The translations under genes were made by a program, and so were the position numbers. A stretch of 5,187 bases of DNA from Burkholderiales bacterium (GTDB lineage: Bacteria > Pseudomonadota > Gammaproteobacteria > Burkholderiales > Usitatibacteraceae). Within the stretch, counting starts at the first letter, position 1, and every line of letters begins with the position of its first letter. The notes below the pieces were generated by a model. It was not told the DNA's origin. It ran no database searches and was given only the letters and a program-made list of their open reading frames with translations. The stretch covers positions 1 through 5,187 of the forward strand of contig JADGRS010000258.1 of the NCBI GenBank assembly GCA_017880705.1, written 5' to 3'. Below, piece after piece: positions 1 through 5,187 of the stretch.

Positions 1-1288
1 GGTGCGCCTTCCCCGCGCCCTTCATGTATTCGATCATCGACATCGCGGAGCTCTTCCCCATCACGAGAAGGTCCGTGAGCGAGTTGGTGCCGAGGCGGTT
101 GGCGCCGTGGATCGAGGCGCAGCCGCACTCGCCCGCCGCGTAGAAGCCGGGGACCGGAGTGCTGGGATTTCCCGCAGCCGGCGTGACGACCTCGCCGTGG
201 TAATTCGTCGGGATGCCGCCCATCTGGTAGTGCGCGGTCGGCACCACGGGAATGGGATCCTTCACCGGGTCCACGTCGGCGAACTTGAGCGCGATCTCGC
301 GGATGCCCGGGAGGCGCTTCTCGATCGTCTCGTGGCCGAGGTGGTCGAGCTTCAGCAACAGGTACTCGCCGTGCTCGCCGAGCCCGCGCCCTTCCTTGAT
401 CTCGGTGGCCATCGCGCGCGAGACGACGTCCCGCGACGCGAGGTCCTTCATGGTCGGCGCATAGCGCTCCATGAAGCGCTCGCCGTTCTTGTTGAGGAGG
501 TAGCCGCCCTCGCCGCGCACGCCCTCGGTGATGAGGATGCCCGCGCCCGCCACACCCGTGGGATGGAATTGCCAGAACTCCATGTCCTCGAGGGGAATCC
601 CTGCGCGCGCGGCCATGCCGAGGCCGTCGCCGGTGTTGATGAAAGCATTGGTCGACGAGTGATAGATGCGTCCGGCGCCGCCGGTCGCGAAGAGGACCGC
701 CCGCGCGTGGAAGATCACCATCTCCCCCGTCTCCATCTCGAGCGCGCTCACTCCCACCACCGCGCCCTCGGAATCGCGCACGAGGTCGAGCGCCATCCAT
801 TCCACGAAGAACTGCGTCTTCGCGTGCACGTTCCTCTGGTAGAGCGTGTGCAGCATCGCGTGGCCGGTGCGGTCCGCGGCGCACGAGCTCCTCTGCACCG
901 GCTTCTCGCCGAAATTCGCCGAGTGGCCGCCGAACGGGCGCTGGTAGATCGTCCCGTTCTCGTTGCGGTCGAAGGGCATTCCGTAGTGCTCGAGCTCGAT
1001 CACCACCTCGGGCGCCATGCGGCACATGAACTCGATCGCGTCCTGGTCGCCAAGATAGTCGGAGCCCTTGATCGTGTCGTACATGTGCCAGAGCCAGTGG
1101 TCCTCGCCCATGTTGCCGAGGGCCGCGCCGATTCCGCCCTGCGCGGCGACCGTATGGGAGCGCGTGGGAAACACCTTCGAGAGCACCGCGACCCGCAGCC
1201 CCTGGCTCGCGAGCTCCAGCGCCGCGCGCAGTCCCGAGCCGCCGGCTCCGACGATTACCGCGTCGAACTTGCGAACGGGTGTCGTCAT
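1..1288 (-). CDS. sdhA: Succinate dehydrogenase flavoprotein subunit, C-terminus cut by window edge
   Basis: Catalytic FAD subunit of complex II; it oxidises succinate to fumarate on the cytoplasmic face of the inner membrane and passes electrons to SdhB. The visible 429 codons start at ATG 1288-1286. Seen in the translation: an N-terminal dinucleotide-binding motif [10 protein letters not shown] (residues 11-20); SHTVAAQGG (44-52), whose H45 matches the covalent FAD histidine; QFHPTG with H242; LASRDVVSR with R286; TAHYQMGG with H353; and HGANRLG with R398. These correspond within one residue to the known E. coli active-site positions. The family is usually near 590 residues, so roughly 160 residues plus the downstream sdhB should lie left of the window. 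A GGGGA Shine-Dalgarno (1300-1296) sits 7 bases before the ATG, inside the end of sdhD. The start is 1 base after the sdhD stop, so translational coupling is likely. All visible active-site residues are intact. Confidence 0.97.
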   Translation of the reverse strand, partial: MTTPVRKFDAVIVGAGGSGLRAALELASQGLRVAVLSKVFPTRSHTVAAQGGIGAALGNMGEDHWLWHMYDTIKGSDYLGDQDAIEFMCRMAPEVVIELEHYGMPFDRNENGTIYQRPFGGHSANFGEKPVQRSSCAADRTGHAMLHTLYQRNVHAKTQFFVEWMALDLVRDSEGAVVGVSALEMETGEMVIFHARAVLFATGGAGRIYHSSTNAFINTGDGLGMAARAGIPLEDMEFWQFHPTGVAGAGILITEGVRGEGGYLLNKNGERFMERYAPTMKDLASRDVVSRAMATEIKEGRGLGEHGEYLLLKLDHLGHETIEKRLPGIREIALKFADVDPVKDPIPVVPTAHYQMGGIPTNYHGEVVTPAAGNPSTPVPGFYAAGECGCASIHGANRLGTNSLTDLLVMGKSSAMSMIEYMKGAGKAH

Positions 1289-1289
1289 T

Positions 1290-1646
1290 TCAGCGTCCCC
1301 ACAGGATCGAAGCGGCCCACGCGAGATAGAAGAGGAGCGCGAGCCCCACGGCGACCTGCATCGCGAGGCGCAGCCCCATCGCGTGCACGTAGTCCATGAG
1401 GATGTCGCGCATGCCGACCCAGGCGTGATAGAGGAGCGCGGCGACGAAGAGCATCGTCGCGAGGCGGAACAAGGTGCCCGAGAACATCGCCTTCCAGTCG
1501 GCGTAGGCCGCGGGAGGATTCGCAAGCACGCAGGCGACGAACACGATCGTGTACGCCGCCATCACGACGGCCGTCAGTCGCTGCAACAGCCAGTCGCCGG
1601 TGCCTGAGTGGGCGCCGACCGGATTCTTCGCGTACTTGCTCACCAT
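1290..1646 (-). CDS. sdhD: Succinate dehydrogenase membrane anchor subunit
   Basis: Small hydrophobic anchor that, with SdhC, binds heme b and ubiquinone and attaches the SdhAB dimer to the inner membrane. The 118-residue product has three predicted membrane segments (about 25-42, 57-77 and 92-114). The second carries the family signature H-x3-G-x6-DY: H74 is the expected heme ligand and D85-Y86 the quinone-site pair. The N-terminal '[13 protein letters not shown]' region (residues 11-23) is also typical of proteobacterial SdhD. The ATG at 1646-1644 overlaps the sdhC stop by 7 bases. An alternative GTG start at 1643-1641, one codon later, would give 117 residues and overlap the stop by 4 bases (GTGA); it is better spaced from the GGAGG at 1653-1649. 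The gene lies between sdhC and sdhA in one transcription unit. The reading frame stays open upstream to 2069, but that part is only the shadow of sdhC. Confidence 0.93.
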   Translation of the reverse strand: MVSKYAKNPVGAHSGTGDWLLQRLTAVVMAAYTIVFVACVLANPPAAYADWKAMFSGTLFRLATMLFVAALLYHAWVGMRDILMDYVHAMGLRLAMQVAVGLALLFYLAWAASILWGR

Positions 1647-2026
1647 AGCCTCCACCCGATGAGCGCCGTGGCGACGAGACCTAGCGCGAAGACGGCGAGC
1701 GCGGAAGCTCTCGCCGGAGCCTTGGCGATGCCGACGTGCAGGTCCAGGAAGAGGTAGCGGATGCCCGCGAAGAAGTGATGCGCATAGAGCCACACCACGC
1801 CCAGCAGGATGAGCTTCACCAGCGGCCGGGCGAGGAAATCGTGGCAGCGCGCGTAGCCCTCGCTCGAGCCCAGGGCCACGTGCAGCGCGTACAGGAGCGC
1901 CGGCAGGATCGGGAAGAAGAGCAGCGCCCCCGACATGCGATGGAAGATCGACAGGAGCGCGGGCGGCCACAGGCGCGCGAGGTTGAGGTCGTAGTACTTC
2001 GGTCGCGTCTTCGGCGCAGCAGCCAT
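1640..2026 (-). CDS. sdhC: Succinate dehydrogenase cytochrome b556 subunit
   Basis: Membrane anchor of complex II carrying heme b and part of the ubiquinone site. The 128-residue protein is of normal family length. It has the two hallmark motifs: SIFHRMSG (26-33), matching the conserved S-x-x-HR-x-SG near the quinone site, and a second signature at 81-95, H84-x3-G88-x-R90 then D95. H84 aligns with the heme-ligand histidine of E. coli SdhC. Three hydrophobic segments are visible (about 32-52, 70-90 and 106-125). ATG 2026-2024 has only a weak Shine-Dalgarno (a GGGA 13 bases upstream, AAGAA nearer). It is the first gene of the sdh set, 43 bases after the regulator, and overlaps sdhD. Either read-through from the regulator promoter or a promoter near 2060 could drive it. 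Confidence 0.95.
   Translation of the reverse strand: MAAAPKTRPKYYDLNLARLWPPALLSIFHRMSGALLFFPILPALLYALHVALGSSEGYARCHDFLARPLVKLILLGVVWLYAHHFFAGIRYLFLDLHVGIAKAPARASALAVFALGLVATALIGWRLW
1649..1653 (-). promoter_or_regulatory. sdhD ribosome binding site that bears on its start
   Basis: GGAGG on the minus strand lies inside the end of sdhC. It is only 2 bases from the ATG at 1646-1644 but 5 bases from the GTG at 1643-1641. Normal spacing therefore favours the GTG, although an offset pairing using the preceding GGTGG could still serve the ATG. Confidence 0.55.
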
Positions 2027-2056
2027 GTTCAGGTTCTTTTCCCGGTCGAGCCGACG

Positions 2057-2062
2057 ATTTTA
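2057..2062 (-). promoter_or_regulatory. Possible -10 element ahead of sdhC
   Basis: TAAAAT on the minus strand matches five of six bases of the sigma-70 -10 consensus and lies 30 bases before the sdhC ATG, in the short AT-rich gap after the regulator stop. No recognisable -35 hexamer is present 16-18 bases upstream, so this is a weak call. If real, it gives sdhCDA a promoter of its own. Confidence 0.2.
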
Positions 2063-2069
2063 ATCGCAA

Positions 2070-2804
2070 TCAGCTGAGCTCGTTGTAGTAGGAGAAACCG
2101 TCGGTGAGGCACAGTCCGCGCCGCCACTCGACGGGCTTGTCGCCGTACGTGTACGCGATCCGGTCCACGCTAAGCAGCGGCGCGCCCGGCGCGATCTTGA
2201 GGTGCGCGGCCGCGAATCCGTCGGCCGCCACCGCGCGCAGCCTCTCCTCCGCGCGAATCATGCGCACGCCGAAGACCGTCTCGTAGAAGCTGTACACGGA
2301 CCCGGCGAATTCCTCGAGCTCCGCGAGCGTGAGGCCGGGAAACTGTCCCGCCGCGAACACGATATCGTCGAGGATCATCGGGCGGCCCGCGAAGGACATC
2401 ACGCGCTTGAACTGCATCACGGGCGAGCCCGGCTTGAGGCCCAGCGCGCGGGCCGTGTCGGCGTTCGCCTTGCCGCGCTCGAGGCCGAAGAAGAGATTCT
2501 TCGGATGCAGCTTCTCGCCCGAGTCGGGAGTGACGCGAAGAAATCGGTATTGATAGGAAGGCTCGCTGTGTGACGCTACGAAAGTTCCCTTGCCCTGCCG
2601 GCGCATCAGGATGTGTTCCGATGCGAGCTCGTCAATCGCCTTGCGCACCGTGCCCTGGCTCACCCGGAAGCGCTCTGCAAGGTCCATCTCCGAGGGAATC
2701 GCCTCGCCCGGTTTCCACTCTCCCGCCACCAGCGACTGGGTGAGCAGGATCTTGATCTGCTCGTATAGTGGCCGGAACGAGGGCGTCGTCGCGGATTTTT
2801 TCAT
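2070..2804 (-). CDS. GntR-family (HutC subfamily) transcriptional regulator with UTRA domain
   Basis: A 244-residue ligand-responsive DNA-binding protein. The N-terminal winged helix (about 12-77) shows PLYEQIK, GEAIPSEMDLAERFRVSQGT (33-52), VRKAIDEL, and the wing RRQGKGTFV (68-76), all GntR hallmarks. Residues about 97-240 fit a UTRA effector domain, including the family-like PVEWRRG strand near the end (224-230). Length is typical of HutC-type proteins. ATG 2804-2802 has an AGGA (2818-2815) 10 bases upstream. The gene is 43 bases ahead of sdhC on the same strand and divergent from the CoA-ester lyase operon. It therefore plausibly regulates one or both sides and itself, through the palindromes at 2839-2858. 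The effector is not deducible from sequence; a TCA, propionate or glyoxylate-related acid or CoA ester would fit the neighbours (inference). Confidence 0.92.
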   Translation of the reverse strand: MKKSATTPSFRPLYEQIKILLTQSLVAGEWKPGEAIPSEMDLAERFRVSQGTVRKAIDELASEHILMRRQGKGTFVASHSEPSYQYRFLRVTPDSGEKLHPKNLFFGLERGKANADTARALGLKPGSPVMQFKRVMSFAGRPMILDDIVFAAGQFPGLTLAELEEFAGSVYSFYETVFGVRMIRAEERLRAVAADGFAAAHLKIAPGAPLLSVDRIAYTYGDKPVEWRRGLCLTDGFSYYNELS

Positions 2805-2829
2805 GCTTTGGGCATCCTAGCATAGCTTT

Positions 2830-2858
2830 TTGTGTATGTCTTATATAAGATATATCTT
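2830..2858 (+). promoter_or_regulatory. Possible sigma-70 promoter for the lyase-mch operon
   Basis: TTGTGT (2830-2835) and TATCTT (2853-2858) are 17 bases apart and match the -35 and -10 consensus at three and four of six bases. They flank and overlap the palindromes, so a bound repressor would block them. TATAAG (2844-2849) is a closer -10 match but has no -35 at the right distance. The intergenic region 2805-2909 must carry promoters for both directions; exact elements are uncertain. Confidence 0.25.
2839..2858. promoter_or_regulatory. Putative GntR operator: two overlapping perfect palindromes
   Basis: TCTTATATAAGA (2839-2850) and AAGATATATCTT (2847-2858) are each perfect 12-bp inverted repeats sharing the four bases AAGA. 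The first extends to 20 bp (2835-2854) with one mismatched pair. A short TA-centred palindrome is the usual form of HutC/GntR operators. The site lies in the divergent intergenic region 35 bases from the regulator start and 51 bases from the lyase start, and contrasts strongly with the GC-rich surroundings. It fits autoregulation plus control of the divergent operon. That the adjacent GntR protein binds here is inference. Confidence 0.6.
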
Positions 2859-2909
2859 GCTCGTCTCATCCACGAAATCGTTTAGCTCTGTATTTCAGGA
2901 ACTTAGCGC

Positions 2910-3785
2910 ATGAATCCGTATTACCGCCCGCGTCGCTCCATGCTCTATGTTCCGGGCTGCAACGTGCGCTACCTGAACAAGGCGCGCACCTTGCGGGTCG
3001 ATTCGGTGATCCTCGACCTGGGCGACCCCATCCTCGTGGAAAAGAAGGTCCAGTCGCGGAAGCTGGTCGCCGACGCGGTGCTCGCGGGCGGATACGGCCG
3101 CCGCGAAGTCGTGGTGCGGGTGAACGACCTCGATTCGCTGTGGGGACGCGACGACGTGAAGACCGTCGCGACCATCGGCGCCGACGCCGTGCTCTTCCCC
3201 AACATCGAGTCGAGGAAGGACGTGCTGGAAGCGCAGGCGCTTCTCGACGAAGCGGGCGGCAGCCACATGCCGATCATGCTCATGATCGAAAGCCCCCTCG
3301 GTGTGCTGCGCGCGGAGGAAATCGCATCGGCTTCGGATCGCATCGCGTGCATCGTGCTCGCGACCTCCGATCTCCTCAACCAACTGCACGGCCGGCGCAC
3401 GCCCGATCGCATCGCCCTCCTCCACAGCCTGTCGCAGGTGCTGCTCGCGGGACGCGCGTACGACCGCGCGGTGGTCGACGGCATCGCGACGGACCTCAAG
3501 GACATGCAGGGTTTCGAGCTCGCGTGCCGCCTCGGGCGCGATCTCGGCTTCGACGGCAAGAGCCTCGTGCATCCGTTCCAGCTTCCCTATTGCAACGACG
3601 CGTTCACGCCCAAGCCCCACGACCTCGCCGCCGCGCTCGAGGTGATCGACGCGCTCGAGCAGGCGCACCGCGACGGGCGCGGCACCGTGGTCGTGAACGG
3701 CCGGCTCATCGAGGGCCACCACGTGAAGGCGGCGAAGCGGCTCCTCGCGCTCTCCGACATGATCCAGAAGCTCGAGGCGGGCTAG
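2910..3785 (+). CDS. CitE/HpcH-HpaI family CoA-ester lyase-like protein, divergent active site
   Basis: A 291-residue TIM-barrel protein of the citrate lyase beta subunit/malyl-CoA lyase superfamily, whose members cleave or form 3-hydroxyacyl-CoA esters (or hydrolyse malyl-CoA). Seen: RRSMLYVPG at the N-terminus; VVVRVND with R70; the metal-ligand glutamate E127 in IESPLG; D154 in the position of the second metal ligand (ATSDL); and a C-terminal block, GFDGKSLVHPFQ (213-224) followed by FTP. Two usual motifs differ: LDLED is LDLGD (35-39) and LPK-x-E is FPN-x-E (96-100). This may mean altered substrate or activity. ATG 2910-2912 has AGGA (2897-2900) 9 bases upstream. It is the first gene of the plus-strand operon, and its TAG shares a base with the GTG of the next gene. 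Substrate cannot be assigned; malyl-CoA, methylmalyl-CoA or citramalyl-CoA are possible, as is a thioesterase like R. sphaeroides Mcl2. Confidence 0.88.
   Translation: MNPYYRPRRSMLYVPGCNVRYLNKARTLRVDSVILDLGDPILVEKKVQSRKLVADAVLAGGYGRREVVVRVNDLDSLWGRDDVKTVATIGADAVLFPNIESRKDVLEAQALLDEAGGSHMPIMLMIESPLGVLRAEEIASASDRIACIVLATSDLLNQLHGRRTPDRIALLHSLSQVLLAGRAYDRAVVDGIATDLKDMQGFELACRLGRDLGFDGKSLVHPFQLPYCNDAFTPKPHDLAAALEVIDALEQAHRDGRGTVVVNGRLIEGHHVKAAKRLLALSDMIQKLEAG
3774..3777 (+). promoter_or_regulatory. mch ribosome binding site
   Basis: GAGG, inside the last codons of the preceding lyase gene, is 7 bases before the GTG at 3785. It supports that start over the long upstream extension of the same open frame, which reaches back to 3140 and overlaps the lyase. 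Confidence 0.6.
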
Positions 3786-4876
3786 TGACCCAGACGATCT
3801 CCCTCGACGCGGTGCCCCGCCCGGCGGGCGGCTATTTCTTCGAGGACTACGCGGTCGGGCGGCGCTTCCACCACGCGACGCCGCGCACGCTCACCGACGG
3901 AGACTCGTCCCTCTATATCGGGCTCACCGGCGCGCGCCATCCCGTGCATTGCAGCGAGCCGCTGGCGCGCGAGATGGGCCATCGGGCGCGGCCACTCGAC
4001 GACCTGCTCGTCTTCAACGTCGCGTTCGGCAAGACGGTTCCGGACGTGTCGTACAACGCGATCGCGAACCTGGGCTACGCCGACGTGCGATTCCTCGCGC
4101 CCGTCTATGGGGCCGACACGCTTTCGTGCGAGTCGGCCGTGCTCGGGCTCAAGGAAAATTCCGACGGCAGGAGCGGCGTGGTCTACGTGCGCTCGCGCGC
4201 CTTCAACCAGGACCGGGTGGAAGTCCTCGCATGGACGCGCTGGGTCATGGTCGCCCGTCGCCACGCGCGCAGCGACGATCGCGCGTTGGCGCCGGTGATC
4301 CCCGCGATCGCCGGCCATGTGGAGCCTTCCTCGTACGTCGTCCCCGCGTTCCTCAGGCCCGCGGCCCTGCAGCCCCGGCACACCGGCGGCGCGCTTTTCT
4401 GGGAGGACTACACCCCCGGGGAAGCGATCCGCCATCCGGGGGGCATGACGATCGAAGAATCGGACCACATGACGGCGACGCGCCTCTACCAGAACACCGC
4501 GCGGATCCATTTCGACGCCTTCCTCGCCCGCGGCAACGCCTTCGGCAAGCGCCTCGTCTACGGCGGGCACGTGATCTCGCTTTGCCGCGCGCTTTCCTAC
4601 GACGGCCTCGAGAACGCGTTCGCCATCGCGGCGATCCATGGCGGCCGCCACGCCAATCCCTGCTTCGCCGGCGACACGATCTGCTGCCGCCACACGGTCC
4701 TCGCGCGCGAGAAGATCCCCGGGCGCGAAGACGTCGGCGCCCTGCGGCTGCGCATGATCGGCGCGAAGAACGTCGATCTCGCGAAGCTCCCCGAGCTCGC
4801 TCCCGGAGAGAAGAACGAGGCCGTCGTTCTCGACCTCGACTACTCGGTGCTCATTCCGCGACGCCAAAAGCCCTAG
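3785..4876 (+). CDS. mch: Mesaconyl-CoA hydratase (beta-methylmalyl-CoA dehydratase), double-hotdog MaoC family
   Basis: A 363-residue cytoplasmic enzyme expected to interconvert beta-methylmalyl-CoA and mesaconyl-CoA. The N-terminal half has FFEDYAVGRRFHHATPRTLT (18-37), then FGKTVPDVSYNAIANLGYAD (81-100), then LGLKENSDGRSGVVYVRSR (120-138). The C-terminal hotdog starts at FWEDYTPGE (205-213) and carries TIEESDHMTATRLYQNTARI (222-241), H242, YGGHVIS (259-265) and HANPCFAGDT (289-298). I recall these blocks as characteristic of Rhodobacter-type Mch; length also fits (about 340-360). The N-terminal hydratase-like motif lacks its acidic residue (G49-A50-R51-H52-P53), whereas the C-terminal half keeps N237-x4-H242, so catalysis probably resides there (inference). 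The GTG start overlaps the previous TAG by one base, indicating coupled translation. Alternative: another C5 CoA-ester hydratase such as itaconyl-CoA hydratase, less likely because those are shorter. Confidence 0.85.
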   Translation: MTQTISLDAVPRPAGGYFFEDYAVGRRFHHATPRTLTDGDSSLYIGLTGARHPVHCSEPLAREMGHRARPLDDLLVFNVAFGKTVPDVSYNAIANLGYADVRFLAPVYGADTLSCESAVLGLKENSDGRSGVVYVRSRAFNQDRVEVLAWTRWVMVARRHARSDDRALAPVIPAIAGHVEPSSYVVPAFLRPAALQPRHTGGALFWEDYTPGEAIRHPGGMTIEESDHMTATRLYQNTARIHFDAFLARGNAFGKRLVYGGHVISLCRALSYDGLENAFAIAAIHGGRHANPCFAGDTICCRHTVLAREKIPGREDVGALRLRMIGAKNVDLAKLPELAPGEKNEAVVLDLDYSVLIPRRQKP

Positions 4877-4907
4877 AATGGAAACCCTCCCGGTTCCCCC
4901 CACTCGC

Positions 4908-5187
4908 ATGTCTCCCAAATCCCAGGCTCCCCATCCCCGCGAGGCGCTCTTCGCCGGCGAGAAACCCTTTCCGGTGATTCCCGCGTGCGAGCACTTCGCG
5001 GGAAGCGAAAGGCTCATCGGCAAGGCGCTTGAGCTGCAGTCGAAGCTGGGCCGGGTCTTCGACATAACCTGCGATTGCGAGGACGGCGCCGAGGCGGGCA
5101 AGGAAAAGCAGCACGCCGAAATGATCGTGGAAGTCCTCACGTCGGCGAGGAATGCGTTCGCGATGGCGGGCGTGCGCATCCACGACT
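4908..5187 (+). CDS. CitE/HpcH-type CoA-ester lyase, probable malyl-/beta-methylmalyl-CoA lyase (N-terminal 93 codons)
   Basis: The frame is open to the window end, so the gene is truncated there; family members usually run about 290-350 residues. The visible part contains HPREALFAGE (9-18), IPACEHFAG (24-32), FDITCDCEDGAEAG (51-64), the acidic E-D block of the CitE/malyl-CoA lyase superfamily, and GVRIHD (88-93), whose R90 matches the conserved VR-x-(N/H)-D strand. Unlike the first lyase of this operon it retains the ED pair. The chosen ATG is 4908; an in-frame ATG at 4878, 1 base after the mch stop, would add 10 residues (METLPVPPTR). Neither has a convincing Shine-Dalgarno; homologues as I recall begin close to the HPREALF block, favouring 4908. 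Following mch in an operon, it is the best candidate for the lyase that joins propionyl-CoA (or acetyl-CoA) with glyoxylate. The metal-ligand region lies outside the window. Confidence 0.82.
   Translation, partial: MSPKSQAPHPREALFAGEKPFPVIPACEHFAGSERLIGKALELQSKLGRVFDITCDCEDGAEAGKEKQHAEMIVEVLTSARNAFAMAGVRIHD

Noticed and set aside
2..1399. Long plus-strand open frame (465 codons) opposite sdhA
   Set aside because: It is antisense to an unambiguous sdhA with intact active-site motifs. Its product is low-complexity, rich in Arg, Ala, His and Glu, as expected for a GC-rich shadow frame.
2055..2066. Possible terminator CGATTTTAATCG between the regulator and sdhC
   Set aside because: The stem is at most 5 bp with a 2-base loop, AT-rich and without a following U-tract, so it would not form a stable intrinsic terminator.
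1647..2069. N-terminal extension of the sdhD frame to 259 residues
   Set aside because: It is out of frame over sdhC, whose product has all expected motifs. The extension is Pro/Arg/Ala-rich with no membrane-anchor character.
2819..2824. TATGCT on the minus strand as a -10 box for the regulator
   Set aside because: It is only 15 bases from the start codon, so the transcript would lack the AGGA at 2818-2815, and no -35 element is positioned upstream.
2895..3722. Minus-strand open frame of 275 codons opposite the first lyase
   Set aside because: It is a compositional shadow of the lyase gene, has no recognised motif, and would run through the lyase ribosome binding site and start.
3140..3784. 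Upstream extension of the mch frame, suggesting a 578-residue fusion protein
   Set aside because: The extension lies entirely within the lyase gene in another frame and is Arg-rich junk. The GTG at 3785 with GAGG at 3774-3777 and family-like N-terminus is the better start.
3782..5179. Long minus-strand open frame (465 codons) opposite mch and the second lyase
   Set aside because: The plus strand encodes recognisable Mch and CitE-type proteins across this span. The minus-strand product has no recognisable domain and a shadow-type composition.

Overview
The window is high-GC, densely coding bacterial chromosome. Gene order and protein sequence suggest a proteobacterium, most likely a betaproteobacterium (Burkholderiales or Rhodocyclales-like). 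I infer this from the sdhC-sdhD-sdhA order preceded by a GntR/HutC regulator and from the protein families present; no rRNA or other taxonomic marker is visible.

Left half, minus strand (2804 down to 1): a GntR-family regulator with a UTRA effector domain is followed after 43 bases by sdhC, sdhD and sdhA of succinate dehydrogenase (respiratory complex II). The sdh genes are tightly coupled: sdhC and sdhD overlap, and sdhD and sdhA are separated by 1 base. sdhA runs off the left edge after 429 codons, so its C-terminal part and any sdhB lie outside.

Centre (2805-2909): a 105-base, AT-rich divergent intergenic region. It holds two overlapping perfect 12-bp palindromes, TCTTATATAAGA and AAGATATATCTT, the best candidate operator for the GntR protein.

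Right half, plus strand (2910 to end): a three-gene cassette consisting of a divergent CitE/HpcH-type CoA-ester lyase paralogue, a double-hotdog MaoC-family enzyme closely resembling mesaconyl-CoA hydratase (Mch, beta-methylmalyl-CoA dehydratase), and the N-terminal 93 codons of a second CitE/HpcH-type protein resembling malyl-CoA/beta-methylmalyl-CoA lyases. The first two genes overlap by one base and the third begins within about 30 bases, so they look like one operon.

Working together (inference): a lyase plus Mch would interconvert propionyl-CoA + glyoxylate, beta-methylmalyl-CoA and mesaconyl-CoA. This chemistry is known from the ethylmalonyl-CoA pathway and the 3-hydroxypropionate bi-cycle. 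Its placement divergent from succinate dehydrogenase, with a UTRA-type ligand-sensing regulator between, suggests coordinated control of C2/C3-acid (glyoxylate, propionate, C4/C5 CoA-ester) metabolism and the TCA cycle. No mobile element, CRISPR array, RNA gene or convincing intrinsic terminator was seen. No stretch above about 105 bases lacks a gene.
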